Below are positions 33,883 through 43,364 of a stretch of 64,000 bases of DNA, in pieces. The notes below the pieces were generated by a model, which did no database searches, had not been told where the DNA came from, and was given only the letters and a program-made list of their open reading frames with translations. Location of the stretch: the NCBI RefSeq assembly GCF_026340675.1, contig NZ_JAPEOX010000002.1:2294001-2358000 (forward strand). Direction: 5' to 3'. A program made the translations under genes and the position numbers. Source of the stretch: Streptomyces sp. NBC_01264 (GTDB lineage Bacteria; Actinomycetota; Actinomycetes; Streptomycetales; Streptomycetaceae). Position 1 is the stretch's first letter. The number at the start of each line of letters is the position of its first letter.

Positions 33883-35145
33883 TTGCCCAGTCCCTACCGC
33901 GCGATCTTCGCCGCCCCCGGAAGCCGGGGCTTCAGCGCGGCCGGCCTCATCGGCCGGCTTCCGCTCTCCATGGTCGGCATCGGCGTCCTGACGATGATCT
34001 CCGAGCTGACCGGCCGCTACTCACTGGCCGGCGCGCTCACCGCCACCCTCGCGCTCTCCGCCGCCGCGATCGGCCCGCAGGTCTCCCGCCTGGTCGACCA
34101 GTACGGCCAGCGCCGCGTCCTGCGGCCGGCCACCCTGCTCGCCCTCCTGGCCATCTCCGGCCTGCTGCTGTGCGCGGCCAACAACACGCCGGACTGGACC
34201 CTCTTCGTCTTCGCCGCGCTCGCCGGCTGCGTACCCAGCGTGGGCTCGATGATCCGCGCCCGGTGGACGGCCATCTACCGGGACTCGCCGCGCGAACTGC
34301 ACACGGCGTACTCCCTGGAATCCGTTCTGGACGAGGTCTGCTTCGTCTTCGGGCCGATCCTCGCCATCGGGCTCTCCACCACCTGGTTCCCCGAGGCGGG
34401 CCCGCTGGTCGCCGGGGTCTGCCTGCTGGTGGGCGTGTGGTGGCTCACCGCGCAGCGCGCCACCGAGCCGGCCCCGCACCCCCGCGGCGAGGACGCCGAC
34501 CGGACCTCGGCCCTGCGCTCCCCCGGACTCCAGGTGCTGATGGGCACCTTCGTGGCCACCGGGGCCATCTTCGGCTCCATCGACGTGGTCACCCTGGCCT
34601 TCGCCGACGAGCAGGGCCACAAGTCCGCCGCCAGCTTCATCCTCGCCGTCTGGGCGGTCGGCTCCTGCCTCGCCGGCATCGTCTTCGGCCTGCTGCACCT
34701 CAAGGGCAAGGCCGAACGCAGGTGGGTGCTGGGCATATGTGCGATGGCCGTGAGTATGATCCCCCTCCTACTGGCCGGGAACCTTCCGTTTCTGGCCGTG
34801 GCGCTCTTCGTCTCGGGCCTCGCCATCGCTCCCACGATGATCACCACGATGGCCCTGATCGAGGCGCACGTACCACGCGCGAAGCTGACCGAGGGCATGA
34901 CCTGGATCAGCACCGGCCTCGCGGTCGGGGTCGCGCTCGGCTCCTCCGTGGCCGGCTGGGTCATCGACGCCGCCGGCGCGAGGACCGGGTACGTCGTCTC
35001 CATCTCGGCGGGGACCGCCGCGGCGGCGGTTGCGTTCGCGGGTTATCGCCGGCTGACGAGGTCGGCGCAAGGGGAGGAGCCTTCCAACGATGGCGACGAC
35101 GGGGACAGCAGGCAGCAGCGGGACACGGACCGCCGCGTGGCATAA
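33883..35145 (+). CDS. MFS transporter (12-TM)
   Basis: 420 residues from TTG 33883, with about 12 membrane helices and a charged C-terminal tail. The start [20 protein letters not shown] matches a common Streptomyces exporter family; the loop 2-3 region reads [16 protein letters not shown] is preferred because GGAGGG lies 4 nt upstream; an in-frame ATG at 33859 is possible and would suit a leaderless transcript. Substrate unknown. Divergent from the ferrochelatase, and its last 56 bp overlap the following oxidase gene. Confidence 0.85.
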   Translation: MPSPYRAIFAAPGSRGFSAAGLIGRLPLSMVGIGVLTMISELTGRYSLAGALTATLALSAAAIGPQVSRLVDQYGQRRVLRPATLLALLAISGLLLCAANNTPDWTLFVFAALAGCVPSVGSMIRARWTAIYRDSPRELHTAYSLESVLDEVCFVFGPILAIGLSTTWFPEAGPLVAGVCLLVGVWWLTAQRATEPAPHPRGEDADRTSALRSPGLQVLMGTFVATGAIFGSIDVVTLAFADEQGHKSAASFILAVWAVGSCLAGIVFGLLHLKGKAERRWVLGICAMAVSMIPLLLAGNLPFLAVALFVSGLAIAPTMITTMALIEAHVPRAKLTEGMTWISTGLAVGVALGSSVAGWVIDAAGARTGYVVSISAGTAAAAVAFAGYRRLTRSAQGEEPSNDGDDGDSRQQRDTDRRVA

Positions 35146-36424
35146 CTGGGCGGGCAACGTCAGTGCCACGCCCGTGCGCGTGGTGGCCCCGGCCTCGGTC
35201 GGGGAGCTCCAGGAGGCGGTCCGCCGGGCCGTCGGCGACGGGCTGAAGGTCAAGGCGGTCGGCACCGGCCACTCCTTCACCACGGCCGCCGCGACCGACG
35301 GCGTACTGATCCGCCCCCAGGCGCTGGCCGGGATCCAGGCGATCGACCGGGAGGCCGGCACCGTCACGGTGGCGGCGGGCATGGTCCTCAAGGACCTGAA
35401 CCTGGCCCTCGCCAAGGAGGGCCTGTCGCTCACCAACATGGGCGACATCATGGAGCAGACGGTCTCGGGAGCCACCAGCACCGGCACCCACGGAACCGGC
35501 CGCGACTCGGCCTCCATCGCCGCCCAGATCCGCGGCCTGGAGCTGGTCACGGCGGACGGCCGGCTCCAGGCGTGCTCCGAGAAGGAGAATCCGGAGGTCT
35601 TCGCGGCCGCCCGGCTCGGCATCGGGGCGCTCGGCGTGGTCACCTCGATCACCTTCGCCGTGGAGCCGCTCTTCTTCCTGACCGCCCGTGAGGAGCCGAT
35701 GAGCTTCGACCGGGTGACCTCCGAGTTCGACCAGCACCACGCGGAGAACGAGCACTTCGAGTTCTACTGGTTCCCGCACACCGGCAACTGCAACACCAAG
35801 CGCAACAACCGCAGCCAGGGCCCGGCCGCCCCGCCGGGAGCGGTCTCCGCCTGGGTCGAGGACGAGCTGCTGTCCAACGGCCTCTTCCAGGCGGTCAACT
35901 CGCTCGGCCGCGCTGTCCCGGCGACCATCCCCTCCATCGCCCGGATCGCGAGCCGCGCCCTGTCGGCGCGCACCTACACGGACATCCCGTACAAGGTGTT
36001 CACCAGCCCCCGCCGGGTCCGGTTCGTGGAGATGGAGTACGCCCTTCCGCGCGAGCACGTCGTCGAGGCGCTGCGGGAGCTGAAGGCCATGGTGGACCGC
36101 TCCGGCCTGCGGATCAGCTTCCCGGTGGAGGTGCGGACGGCTCCGGCGGACGACATCACCCTGTCGACGGCCTCGGGCCGCGAAACGGCGTACATCGCGG
36201 TGCACATGTACAAGGGCACGCCGTACCAGGCCTACTTCACGGCCGCCGAGCGGATCTTCACCGAGTACGGCGGGCGGCCGCACTGGGGCAAGGTGCACAC
36301 GCGGGACGCGGAGTACTTCGCCCGGGCGTACCCGCGCTTCGGGGAGTTCACCGCGCTGCGCGACCGGCTGGACCCGGACCGGGTCTTCGGCAACGACTAC
36401 CTGCGGCGCGTCCTGGGGGACTGA
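35090..36424 (+). CDS. FAD-binding aldonolactone / D-arabinono-1,4-lactone oxidase
   Basis: 444 residues: FAD_binding_4 domain (about 20-160) with VRVVAPASVGELQEAVRRA, GTGHSFT and the VSGATSTGTHGTG segment, then an ALO domain from about 185 ending HWGKVHTRDAEYFARAYPRF. Enzymes of this group oxidise sugar lactones or alditols with O2 or another acceptor. ATG 35090 has GGGGAGGAG about 10 nt upstream, even though it lies inside the end of the MFS gene, so the two are translationally linked. The exact substrate cannot be read. Confidence 0.88.
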   Translation: MATTGTAGSSGTRTAAWHNWAGNVSATPVRVVAPASVGELQEAVRRAVGDGLKVKAVGTGHSFTTAAATDGVLIRPQALAGIQAIDREAGTVTVAAGMVLKDLNLALAKEGLSLTNMGDIMEQTVSGATSTGTHGTGRDSASIAAQIRGLELVTADGRLQACSEKENPEVFAAARLGIGALGVVTSITFAVEPLFFLTAREEPMSFDRVTSEFDQHHAENEHFEFYWFPHTGNCNTKRNNRSQGPAAPPGAVSAWVEDELLSNGLFQAVNSLGRAVPATIPSIARIASRALSARTYTDIPYKVFTSPRRVRFVEMEYALPREHVVEALRELKAMVDRSGLRISFPVEVRTAPADDITLSTASGRETAYIAVHMYKGTPYQAYFTAAERIFTEYGGRPHWGKVHTRDAEYFARAYPRFGEFTALRDRLDPDRVFGNDYLRRVLGD

Positions 36425-36433
36425 GCCGGGGCC

Positions 36434-37312
36434 TCAGGGGGCGGGCGACTCCTGCCCGGGGCCGGGGCTCGGTGTCACCTTGCCGCCCTCGGGCTTCGGG
36501 CTGGGGCTCGGCGACACGTCGGGGGACGGGGACGGGGACGGCGAGGCGTCCGGGGACGGCGACGGCGAGGGCTTCGAGGACGGGGAATGGGAGGGTGCGG
36601 GGCTCCGGCCCGAACCGGGGCTCGGACTCCCCTTCGGGTCCGGGGGACTCGGCGAGTTCCCCGCGCCCGGGGACTTCCCGCCCTTCCCACCGCCGTCCTT
36701 GCCGGTGCCGGTCCCCGGGGCCGGCTTGCTGTCGGCCGCGTTCCGGGCCGTGCCGCCCCACGTGGTGGTGCCCCCGCTGCTGACCGCGTTACCGGAGATC
36801 ACCTCGTAGGTCGCGATGCCGCCGATCGACACGGCGAAAACCACGGCCGATGCCACGGCCGTCCGCTTCCAGCCCCTCACCCGGGTGCCGTGAACGGTGG
36901 CGTGGCCGAAGTCCTCGTCCGGCGGCGGCCCGCCGACGGGGACGGTGCCCAGCAGCATGGTGCCGTCCGGAGCCCGCCCCTCGGAGGCGGGCCCCGGCCC
37001 GTACACCGGGACCTGACGGGCCTTCGGCCGGGCCGTCTCACGGAGCTGGTCGCCGGTGCGGCGGAAGAAGTGCTGGATGACGGGTCCGCCCGCGGTGGCC
37101 ACCACGCTCACGATGCCGGCGCCGATGATGGTCCCGTAGAGGCCCATCCCCGAGGCGAGCACGGCCGCCGCGACCGTGGCGAGGGAGGAACCCGCGACCT
37201 GAGCCACGCTCAGGTCGAGCTTCTTCTTCTCCTTCTCCCGCTTCGGCTCGAAGTCCGGCAACGTCTTCTGACCCATCGACATCCCCTGCGCGTCCTGCCT
37301 CTCGTGCTCCAA
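36434..37312 (-). CDS. Membrane protein with proline/serine-rich tail
   Basis: 292 residues from TTG 37312, which has GGGAGAAG 3-5 nt upstream; ATG 37279 or 37273 (MGQKTLPDFEPK) are alternatives. A Lys/Glu-rich N-terminus, two Gly/Ala helices near 40-80 (LATVAAAVLASGMGLYGTII), a soluble linker, a further helix (AVASAVVFAVSIGGIATYEV) and about 100 residues of Pro/Ser/Gly repeats (SPSPSPD-type) follow. The tail probably crosses the cell wall. No catalytic domain recognised. Its stop is 9 bp from the convergent oxidase. Confidence 0.75.
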   Translation of the reverse strand: MEHERQDAQGMSMGQKTLPDFEPKREKEKKKLDLSVAQVAGSSLATVAAAVLASGMGLYGTIIGAGIVSVVATAGGPVIQHFFRRTGDQLRETARPKARQVPVYGPGPASEGRAPDGTMLLGTVPVGGPPPDEDFGHATVHGTRVRGWKRTAVASAVVFAVSIGGIATYEVISGNAVSSGGTTTWGGTARNAADSKPAPGTGTGKDGGGKGGKSPGAGNSPSPPDPKGSPSPGSGRSPAPSHSPSSKPSPSPSPDASPSPSPSPDVSPSPSPKPEGGKVTPSPGPGQESPAP

Positions 37313-37340
37313 CGCCTTCTCCCGTTACTGACACGTCAGC

Positions 37341-37360
37341 GAAACGGATAGTTCCGTTTC
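37341..37360. promoter_or_regulatory. Inverted repeat upstream of the membrane protein gene
   Basis: GAAACGGA-TAGT-TCCGTTTC, perfect 8-bp arms and a 4-nt spacer, 28 bp upstream of the TTG at 37312. The position overlaps the expected promoter, so it may be an operator. Confidence 0.45.
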
Positions 37361-37626
37361 CGGAGATTCTGTGAAGCAAGACACCCGCAATCGGGTGCGC
37401 ACGCAGGTCCGCCCGGATGTGGACCCGATCCAGGGCAGCCCAACTCCCGCCGTCCGGGACAAGTTCGGCGGCGCGGCGGTCCACCCAGGTGGCCCGAATG
37501 GAGTACTGTGGCGAGCCCTGGGGCCGTCCTTCCTTTCGGATGTCCGGACTCGGGAGAGGGGGCCGGCTGATGAATAAACGGCACTCGAGACCGGCGATGC
37601 CGCGGTTTCGCACGGGATCCTGCTGC

Positions 37627-37652
37627 GCACAGTAACCGTTCGGTCACTGTGC
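37627..37652. promoter_or_regulatory. Near-perfect inverted repeat upstream of sepH
   Basis: Arms 37627-37637 and 37642-37652 match at 10 of 11 positions with a 4-nt loop, 160 bp before sepH. GTAACCGT in the left arm recurs at 37664-37671, 32 bp on. The rest of the 37313-37814 gap shows no gene that I can support. Confidence 0.4.
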
Positions 37653-37814
37653 GTGCCCAACAGGTAACCGTGCCATAACAGCGATCAAGGGCGCATGCCC
37701 GACACGCCGGTTTAACTCGGCAAGGTAGTGGCAGGCTGCACCCGGGCAGGCCACACTCGACTAGCGGAAGCAGCGACGCACGTGACGTCGGCAGGCACCA
37801 CCCGGGAGGTCCCC

Positions 37815-38831
37815 ATGCCCGAACTGCGTGTCGTGGCCGTCTCCAATGACGGCACACGACTGGTGCTCAAAGCTGCGGACAGCACGGAGTACACGCTTCC
37901 GATCGACGAGCGTCTCCGGGCTGCCGTACGCAACGACCGTGCGCGCCTGAACCAGATCGAGATCGAGGTGGAGAGCCACCTCCGCCCCCGCGACATCCAG
38001 GCCCGCATACGGGCCGGTGCCTCCGCGGAGGAGGTCGCCCAGATGGCCGGCATCCCCGTCGACCGGGTACGCCGCTTCGAGGGCCCCGTGCTCGCCGAGC
38101 GCGCGTTCATGGCCGAGCGGGCCCGCAAGACCCCCGTGCGCCGGCCCGGCGAGAACACCGGACCGCAGCTCGGCGAGGCCGTGCAGGAACGGCTCTCGCT
38201 GCGCGGGGCCGAGAAGGAATCCGTCCAGTGGGACTCCTGGCGCCGCGACGACGGCACCTGGGAGGTCCTGCTGGTCTACCGGGTCGCGGGCGAACCGCAC
38301 TCGGCGAGCTGGACGTACGACCCGCCGCGTCGGCTGGTCGTGGCCGTGGACGACGAGGCCCGCTCGCTGATCGGCGAGTCGGACGACCTGCCGGCGACCC
38401 CGGAACCGAGCTTCCCGTTCGTGCCGAGGATCGCGCGGCTGCCGCGCGACAGGCCGCTGGACCGGGCGCTCGACCGTCAGATGGAGAGGCCGACCGCGCC
38501 CGCTCCTCCGCCGGAGCCGGAGCCCGAGGAAGAGCGGGACACGCTGACGGCCCTGCTGGAGGCGGTACCCAGCTTCCGCGGCGACCTGGTGGTCCCGGAG
38601 CCGGTCGAGGAGCCGGAGGTGGAGGAGCCGCCCGCCGCTTCGGCGTCGGCCGGTGCGGGTTCCGCGTACGCCGACGTCCTGATGCCGCGCACCGTGGCGG
38701 GACACCGGGACCGGCTGACGGGCACCACCGACCGGCAGGCGGAGGCCGACGGAGTGCGTCCCGGCCGCCGCGCGGCGGTGCCGAGCTGGGACGAGATCGT
38801 CTTCGGCACGCGCCGCAAGAAGCAGGAGTAG
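37815..38831 (+). CDS. sepH: SepH cell division regulator
   Basis: 338 residues. The N-terminal DUF3071 domain (1-165) begins MPELRVVAVSNDGTRLVLKA and contains a helix-turn-helix-like stretch (RIRAGASAEEVAQMAGIPVD, then RVRRFEGPVLAERAFMAERA). The middle is acidic and Pro-rich and probably disordered. The C-terminus has a short conserved tail WDEIVFGTRRKK. SepH binds FtsZ and promotes Z-ring assembly during sporulation in Streptomyces and in mycobacteria. The ATG has GGGAGGT 4 nt upstream. Flanked by a long upstream regulatory gap and a downstream terminator, so monocistronic. Confidence 0.93.
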   Translation: MPELRVVAVSNDGTRLVLKAADSTEYTLPIDERLRAAVRNDRARLNQIEIEVESHLRPRDIQARIRAGASAEEVAQMAGIPVDRVRRFEGPVLAERAFMAERARKTPVRRPGENTGPQLGEAVQERLSLRGAEKESVQWDSWRRDDGTWEVLLVYRVAGEPHSASWTYDPPRRLVVAVDDEARSLIGESDDLPATPEPSFPFVPRIARLPRDRPLDRALDRQMERPTAPAPPPEPEPEEERDTLTALLEAVPSFRGDLVVPEPVEEPEVEEPPAASASAGAGSAYADVLMPRTVAGHRDRLTGTTDRQAEADGVRPGRRAAVPSWDEIVFGTRRKKQE

Positions 38832-38858
38832 TCGGGAGTAGTCAGGAGCGGTACGGAC

Positions 38859-38905
38859 CGGGCCCGGGCCCCGGCGGCGGAGGCCGTCGCGGGGGCCCGG
38901 GCCTC
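38859..38905. terminator. Bidirectional terminator between sepH and the sulfurtransferase
   Basis: Perfect 12-bp G/C arms (38861-38872 with 38892-38903) enclose 19 nt, midway between two convergent stops. Confidence 0.65.
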
Positions 38906-38920
38906 CGTCCGTCGGCCGGC

Positions 38921-39790
38921 CTAGCCCGGCAGCTCGCCGACCGCCACCTCGCGCGACGGGTCCGCGGACCATTCCGACCAGCTGCCCGCGTACAGCGCCG
39001 CCGGGATGCCCGCCGTCGCCAGCGCCAGCACCTCGTGGGCCCCCGAGACGCCCGAGCCGCAGTAGACCCCGACCGGGGTGCCGGTGTCGGCGTGGACGCC
39101 GAGGCCTTCGAAGCGGGCCCGCAGGGTCTCGCGGTCCAGGAGCAGGCCGTCGGGTCCCGTGTTCTCGGTGGTCGGCGCCGACAGCGCCCCCGGGATGTGA
39201 CCCCCGACCGGGTCGATCGGTTCGACCTCGCCCCGGTACCGTTCGCCCGCCCGTGCGTCCAGCAGCACACCCGTCCGGGCCAGCGCCGCCGCCTCATCCG
39301 CGTCCAGCAGTCCGATGGCACCCGGATTTGGCTTGAAATCGCCCTCGCTCACAGGAGTGACCTCGGCCGACAGCGGACCGCCGCCCGCCTCCCACGCGGC
39401 CAGTCCCCCGTCCAGGACCCGCACCCGCGCGTGACCCGTCCAGCGCAACAGCCACCACGCGCGCGCTGCCGCCCAGCCCTGGCCGCCGTCGTACACGACC
39501 ACCGGGGTCTCCGCGGAGACCCCGGCCCGCCGCATCACCGCCCCGAACTCCTCGGGATCGGGCAGCGGGTGCCGGCCGCCGGAGCCCGCCGGGCCTGCAA
39601 GTTCCGCGTCGAGGTCGACGTAGACCGCGTTCGGGAGGTGTCCGGCCTCGTACGCGGGCCGCAGGTTCGGGCCGCCGAGCTGCCAGCGGACGTCGAGGAG
39701 CACCGGCGGCAGCGGACCGGAGATCTCCTCCTTCAGGCCGGCGGCGGAGACGAGCGGGGAGCGGGGCGGGTTCGCAGTCATGCGGGCCAT
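38921..39790 (-). CDS. Two-domain rhodanese-type sulfurtransferase
   Basis: 289 residues with two rhodanese domains (about 15-140 and 165-280). The second carries the active cysteine in VYCGSGVSGAHEV, a CGSGV loop of the 3-mercaptopyruvate/thiosulfate sulfurtransferase type; the first has YDGGQGWAAARAWWLL in the equivalent place and no Cys, as usual. It transfers sulfane sulfur to cyanide or thiols. ATG 39790 (MARMTANPP) has GGGGAG 5 nt upstream and is preferred to the ATG three codons on. Confidence 0.9.
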   Translation of the reverse strand: MARMTANPPRSPLVSAAGLKEEISGPLPPVLLDVRWQLGGPNLRPAYEAGHLPNAVYVDLDAELAGPAGSGGRHPLPDPEEFGAVMRRAGVSAETPVVVYDGGQGWAAARAWWLLRWTGHARVRVLDGGLAAWEAGGGPLSAEVTPVSEGDFKPNPGAIGLLDADEAAALARTGVLLDARAGERYRGEVEPIDPVGGHIPGALSAPTTENTGPDGLLLDRETLRARFEGLGVHADTGTPVGVYCGSGVSGAHEVLALATAGIPAALYAGSWSEWSADPSREVAVGELPG

Positions 39791-39975
39791 TTTGCTCCCC
39801 GTCGGCCACCCCGCGTAACAGGCCGGACATCGACGGGGCGGGACGGGGCGCACTGATCCGGACATCTCGCCCGGCTCCCCAGAAACCCGGCCGGTCGGGG
39901 CGCGCCGGGCCTCCTGGAGTGGAAGCATCAGGCCCGGGAAGGGTCACGGACGTGACGACGGAGGAGACGGCTGAC

Positions 39976-40770
39976 ATGACCGAGGCATCGGAAGCAACGC
40001 GGCGCACGCCCGGCACGCCGTGCTGGGCGAGCCTGATGGTGCACGGCCTCGGGACCACCGAGGAGTTCTACGCCGACCTGTTCGGCTGGGAGTACGAGCC
40101 CGGCCCCCAGCAGCTGGGCCCCTACGTCCGGGCCATGCTCGGCGGGCGGGAGGTGGCGGGGATCGGCGAGCTGCCGCCGGACCGGCAGCTCCCCGTGGCC
40201 TGGACCACGTACCTCGCCACGGACGACGCCGACGCCACGGCCGAATCCGTCCGCTCCTGCGGCGGCACGGTGGCGGTGGGCCCGCTCGACGCCGGGATCG
40301 CGGGACGGGTGGCGATCTGCTCGGACCCGCTGGGCGCGATCTTCGGGCTCTGGCAGGCGGCGTCCCACCTCGGGACCCGGCTCGCGGGGGGGCCCGGCAC
40401 CCCGGTGTGGCACGAGCTGGTCACGCAGGACACCTCGACGGTCGGGAAGTTCTACGAGCACGTCTTCGGCCACGAGGCACGTACGCACGCCGGCACGGGC
40501 GACGCCGCCGGCGAGTTCGACTACCTCACGCTGTCCCTGGAGGGCCGGCCGGTGGCGGCCGTGCACGGCGTCGGCCGCTCCCTGCCCCACGACCGGGGGC
40601 CGCACTGGATGACGTACTTCGAGGTGGAGGACACCGACGCGGCCACCGCCCGGGTCGTGCGGCTCGGCGGCGGGATCGTCCAGCCGCCGCGCGAGGGCCT
40701 GAGCGGCCGCCTCTCCGTCGTCACGGACCCGGAGGGCGCGGTGTTCACGCTCGTACGCGGGAGGAACTGA
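39976..40770 (+). CDS. Two-domain VOC family protein
   Basis: 264 residues with two glyoxalase/bleomycin-resistance-type (VOC) modules: 12-125 (PCWASLMVHGLGTTEEFYAD, LFGWEY) and 140-262 (WHELVTQDTSTVGKFYEHVF, then EVEDTDAATARVVRLGG). Streptomyces proteins of this layout are usually annotated as hydroxylases or antibiotic-resistance proteins without proof. ATG 39976 has GAGGAG about 10 nt upstream; a GTG 24 bp earlier is possible. Function uncertain. Confidence 0.82.
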   Translation: MTEASEATRRTPGTPCWASLMVHGLGTTEEFYADLFGWEYEPGPQQLGPYVRAMLGGREVAGIGELPPDRQLPVAWTTYLATDDADATAESVRSCGGTVAVGPLDAGIAGRVAICSDPLGAIFGLWQAASHLGTRLAGGPGTPVWHELVTQDTSTVGKFYEHVFGHEARTHAGTGDAAGEFDYLTLSLEGRPVAAVHGVGRSLPHDRGPHWMTYFEVEDTDAATARVVRLGGGIVQPPREGLSGRLSVVTDPEGAVFTLVRGRN

Positions 40771-40788
40771 CCGCGGTGCGGGGCGGGC

Positions 40789-43302
40789 CTAGGCCTCCCG
40801 CCCCGCGTCGCTCCGTGACGGCCTGGCGTTGACCATCAGGCCGCCGATCAGGGCCGCGAGCAGCACACCGGCGAACGCCCACCAGAGCGTGGTGGTGTAA
40901 CCCCTCACCAGGTACTCGCCCACCTCCTCGTACGACTCGGCCCGCGGGCGGCCGGCGAAGACCGCGGCGAGCAGCGAGCCGCCGATCGACTCGCCCAGCT
41001 GGTGGGCAGTCATGACGGCCGCCGAGGCGGCCCCGATGTGCCGTGGGGCGACGCCCGCGGTCGCGGTGGCGAGGATCGGGGTGAAGGCCAGGCCGGCGCC
41101 GAGACCGGCGAGGACCGTGCCGGGCAGCACCTGGACCTCGTACACGCCGCCGACCTCCAGACCGCTCAGGAGCAGCAGTCCGACCGCCGCGATCACCAGC
41201 CCGGCCGCGATCAGGACCCCGGGCGGTGCACGGTGGAGCAGCCGGCCGGAGATCTGGGTGGATCCGATGACGACCGCCGCGAACATGGGGAGCAGGAGCA
41301 ACCCGGTCATGCTCGGGGCGTAGCCGAGTACGTACTGCAGGGAGAAGGTCACGGACAGGAACAGGACCAGGAGGCCGGCCCCGGCCAGGAGCAGGGCGAG
41401 GAGGCTGCCGGCGCGGTTGCGGTCCCCCAGGACGTACCGGGGCAGGAGCGGGTGCGCGGACCTGGTCCGCCTCCGCAGGAAGACCGCGAGCAGGACGGCC
41501 CCGACCACGACCGGCAGCAGCACCAGGAGGGCGCCCCAGCTGTGTGACTCGCTCGCTGCGAGGCCGTAGACGAGGGCGGCGACCGCGCCGGAGCCCAGCA
41601 GCACGCCGGGCACGTCCGGGCGGGCGCCGCCGGGGGCCGGGCGGTCGTGCGGCAGGGCGAGTGCGCAGATCAGGGCGATCACCGCGACGGGGACGGCGGC
41701 GAACAGCGCCACCTCCCAGGCCAGACCCTCGACGAGCCATCCGCTCGCGAACAGCACGAGCGCGGAACCGCCGCCCAGCAGCGCGGCGTAGATCCCGAAC
41801 GCCCTGCCGCGTTCCCTGGGGTCGGTGAAGCCCGCGGCCACCAGGGCGAGTCCGGCCGGTGTCACCAGGGCGCCGAAGACGCCCTGCAGGACGCGGGCCA
41901 GGGCGAGCACCCCGCCGGAACCGCCGGCCGCGCCGCCGAGCGCACAGGCCGCCGCGAATCCGGCCAGGCCGATGAGCATCGTCCGGCGCCGCCCCAGGAG
42001 GTCCACGAGGTGCCCGCCGAGCAGGAGCACCGCGCCGAAGGCGACCGCGTACGCGATGAAGAACGGACCCTGGCCCTCGATGCGGAGGTCCCTGTGGAGA
42101 CTCGGCAACGCCGCGCTGAAGAGCGTCGCCTGGAACACCACCATCAGCTGCGCGAGGGCGGCCACCGCCAGGCCCCGCCAGCGCTTGGAGTGGGGGGAGG
42201 CGGGCTCCCCGGAGGCCGTGGACGGCGTCGCGGCCCACCCGCCGGCGGTGGGGACCGGGGGCGGCCCGAACCCCTGTGCCGGGCCGAAGTCCGCCGGGGC
42301 CGTGGGGGCGTACTCGGGCGGCGGGGGCAACGGGAGCCGGGGCTCGGGGCGCGCGGACGGAACGCGGGGGTCGGCCTGCGCGGCGGGCGGCTCGGCGGGC
42401 CTCACGGGGGCGAAGTCCAGCAGCTCGGCGGCATGGCGCCCGAGTTGGGCGAGGACCGCGCCGGGCAGCCATTCCCCGGCCCGGTCGGTGGCGGTGCGTT
42501 CGGCCACCTGCGCGGGGGTGGGCCGCCGGGCCGGGTCCTTGTGCAGGCAGTCGCGTACGAGGCCGGCCAGGCTCTCCGGTACGCCCGTCAGGTCCGCCTC
42601 CTCCTCGGCGACGCGGAAGAGGTGGGCGTTGAGGCCGGTGTCCGCTGCGCCGAAGAGGAGCCGGCCGGTGGCGGCGTAGACGAGGACGGCGCCGAGGCAG
42701 AAGACGTCGCTGGCGGGGGTGAGTTCGAGGCCGCGGACCTGCTCCGGCGACATGAACCCGGCCGAGCCGATCAGCATGCCGGTGTGGGTGAGCAGGCTGT
42801 CCCCGGCGAGGCTGTCCATCGCCCGGGCGATGCCGAAGTCGATGACGCGCGGGCCGTCGACGGTGACGAGCACGTTGGAGGGCTTGAGGTCACGGTGGAT
42901 CAGGCCCGCCTCGTGCACGGCCCGCAGGGCGAGGGCGAGCCGGTTGGCGAGGGTGTGCACGGAGTGCTCGGGCAGCGGCCCGAAGTCCTTGGCGACCACC
43001 GCGTGCAGGTCGGGTCCCGGGATGTACTGGGTCGCCACCCAGGGCACGGCGGCCTCGGGGTCGGCGTCCAGGACGGCCGCGGTCCAACTGCCGCCCACCC
43101 GGCGCGCGGCGGCCACCTCCCGGGCGAAGCGCCTGCGGAACTCCGGGTTCCCGGCGTATTCGGCCTGCACGACCTTCACGGCGACGGTGCGCCCGCCCTC
43201 GGAGCGGCCGAGGTAGACCAGGCCCATGCCGCCGGCACCCAACCGGGCGATCAGACGGTACGGGCCGATACGGGTCGGGTCTTCGACGATCAGCTGATCC
43301 AC
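40789..43302 (-). CDS. Ser/Thr protein kinase fused to a 14-TM MFS transporter
   Basis: 837 residues in one uninterrupted frame. Residues 14-275 are a PknB-type kinase with every catalytic element: GAGGMG loop, K43 in VAVKVV, HRDLKPSNV (D138), DFGIA (D155) and GSAGFMSPEQ. A Pro/Ala-rich linker (300-372) follows. From about 375 to the end is a DHA2-type (EmrB/QacA) MFS domain with GGHLVDLLGRRRTMLIGLAG after TM2 and RVLQGVFGALVTPAGLALVA in TM4. In TM1 the usual LDxT motif reads FQAT, so the membrane Asp is Gln. The GTG start has no ribosome site and lies just after an inverted repeat, so translation may be leaderless. It could be a self-phosphorylating exporter or a transporter-like sensor. Confidence 0.9.
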   Translation of the reverse strand: MDQLIVEDPTRIGPYRLIARLGAGGMGLVYLGRSEGGRTVAVKVVQAEYAGNPEFRRRFAREVAAARRVGGSWTAAVLDADPEAAVPWVATQYIPGPDLHAVVAKDFGPLPEHSVHTLANRLALALRAVHEAGLIHRDLKPSNVLVTVDGPRVIDFGIARAMDSLAGDSLLTHTGMLIGSAGFMSPEQVRGLELTPASDVFCLGAVLVYAATGRLLFGAADTGLNAHLFRVAEEEADLTGVPESLAGLVRDCLHKDPARRPTPAQVAERTATDRAGEWLPGAVLAQLGRHAAELLDFAPVRPAEPPAAQADPRVPSARPEPRLPLPPPPEYAPTAPADFGPAQGFGPPPVPTAGGWAATPSTASGEPASPHSKRWRGLAVAALAQLMVVFQATLFSAALPSLHRDLRIEGQGPFFIAYAVAFGAVLLLGGHLVDLLGRRRTMLIGLAGFAAACALGGAAGGSGGVLALARVLQGVFGALVTPAGLALVAAGFTDPRERGRAFGIYAALLGGGSALVLFASGWLVEGLAWEVALFAAVPVAVIALICALALPHDRPAPGGARPDVPGVLLGSGAVAALVYGLAASESHSWGALLVLLPVVVGAVLLAVFLRRRTRSAHPLLPRYVLGDRNRAGSLLALLLAGAGLLVLFLSVTFSLQYVLGYAPSMTGLLLLPMFAAVVIGSTQISGRLLHRAPPGVLIAAGLVIAAVGLLLLSGLEVGGVYEVQVLPGTVLAGLGAGLAFTPILATATAGVAPRHIGAASAAVMTAHQLGESIGGSLLAAVFAGRPRAESYEEVGEYLVRGYTTTLWWAFAGVLLAALIGGLMVNARPSRSDAGREA

Positions 43303-43309
43303 ACGCCGA

Positions 43310-43326
43310 GGATAGTGCAGCTATCC
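43310..43326. promoter_or_regulatory. Inverted repeat at the kinase-MFS promoter
   Basis: GGATAG-TGCAG-CTATCC, perfect 6-bp arms, 8 bp before the GTG at 43302. One arm would lie at the -10 position of a leaderless transcript. Candidate operator. Confidence 0.4.
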
Positions 43327-43364
43327 AACGCGCGGGAGTGCATCGGTGGAATCGGTGGAATCGG

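Noticed and set aside
43344..43364. Short 9-bp repeat (ATCGGTGGA) near the mgtC stop
   Set aside because: Only two to three imperfect copies in a gene-end region; probably chance in GC-rich DNA.
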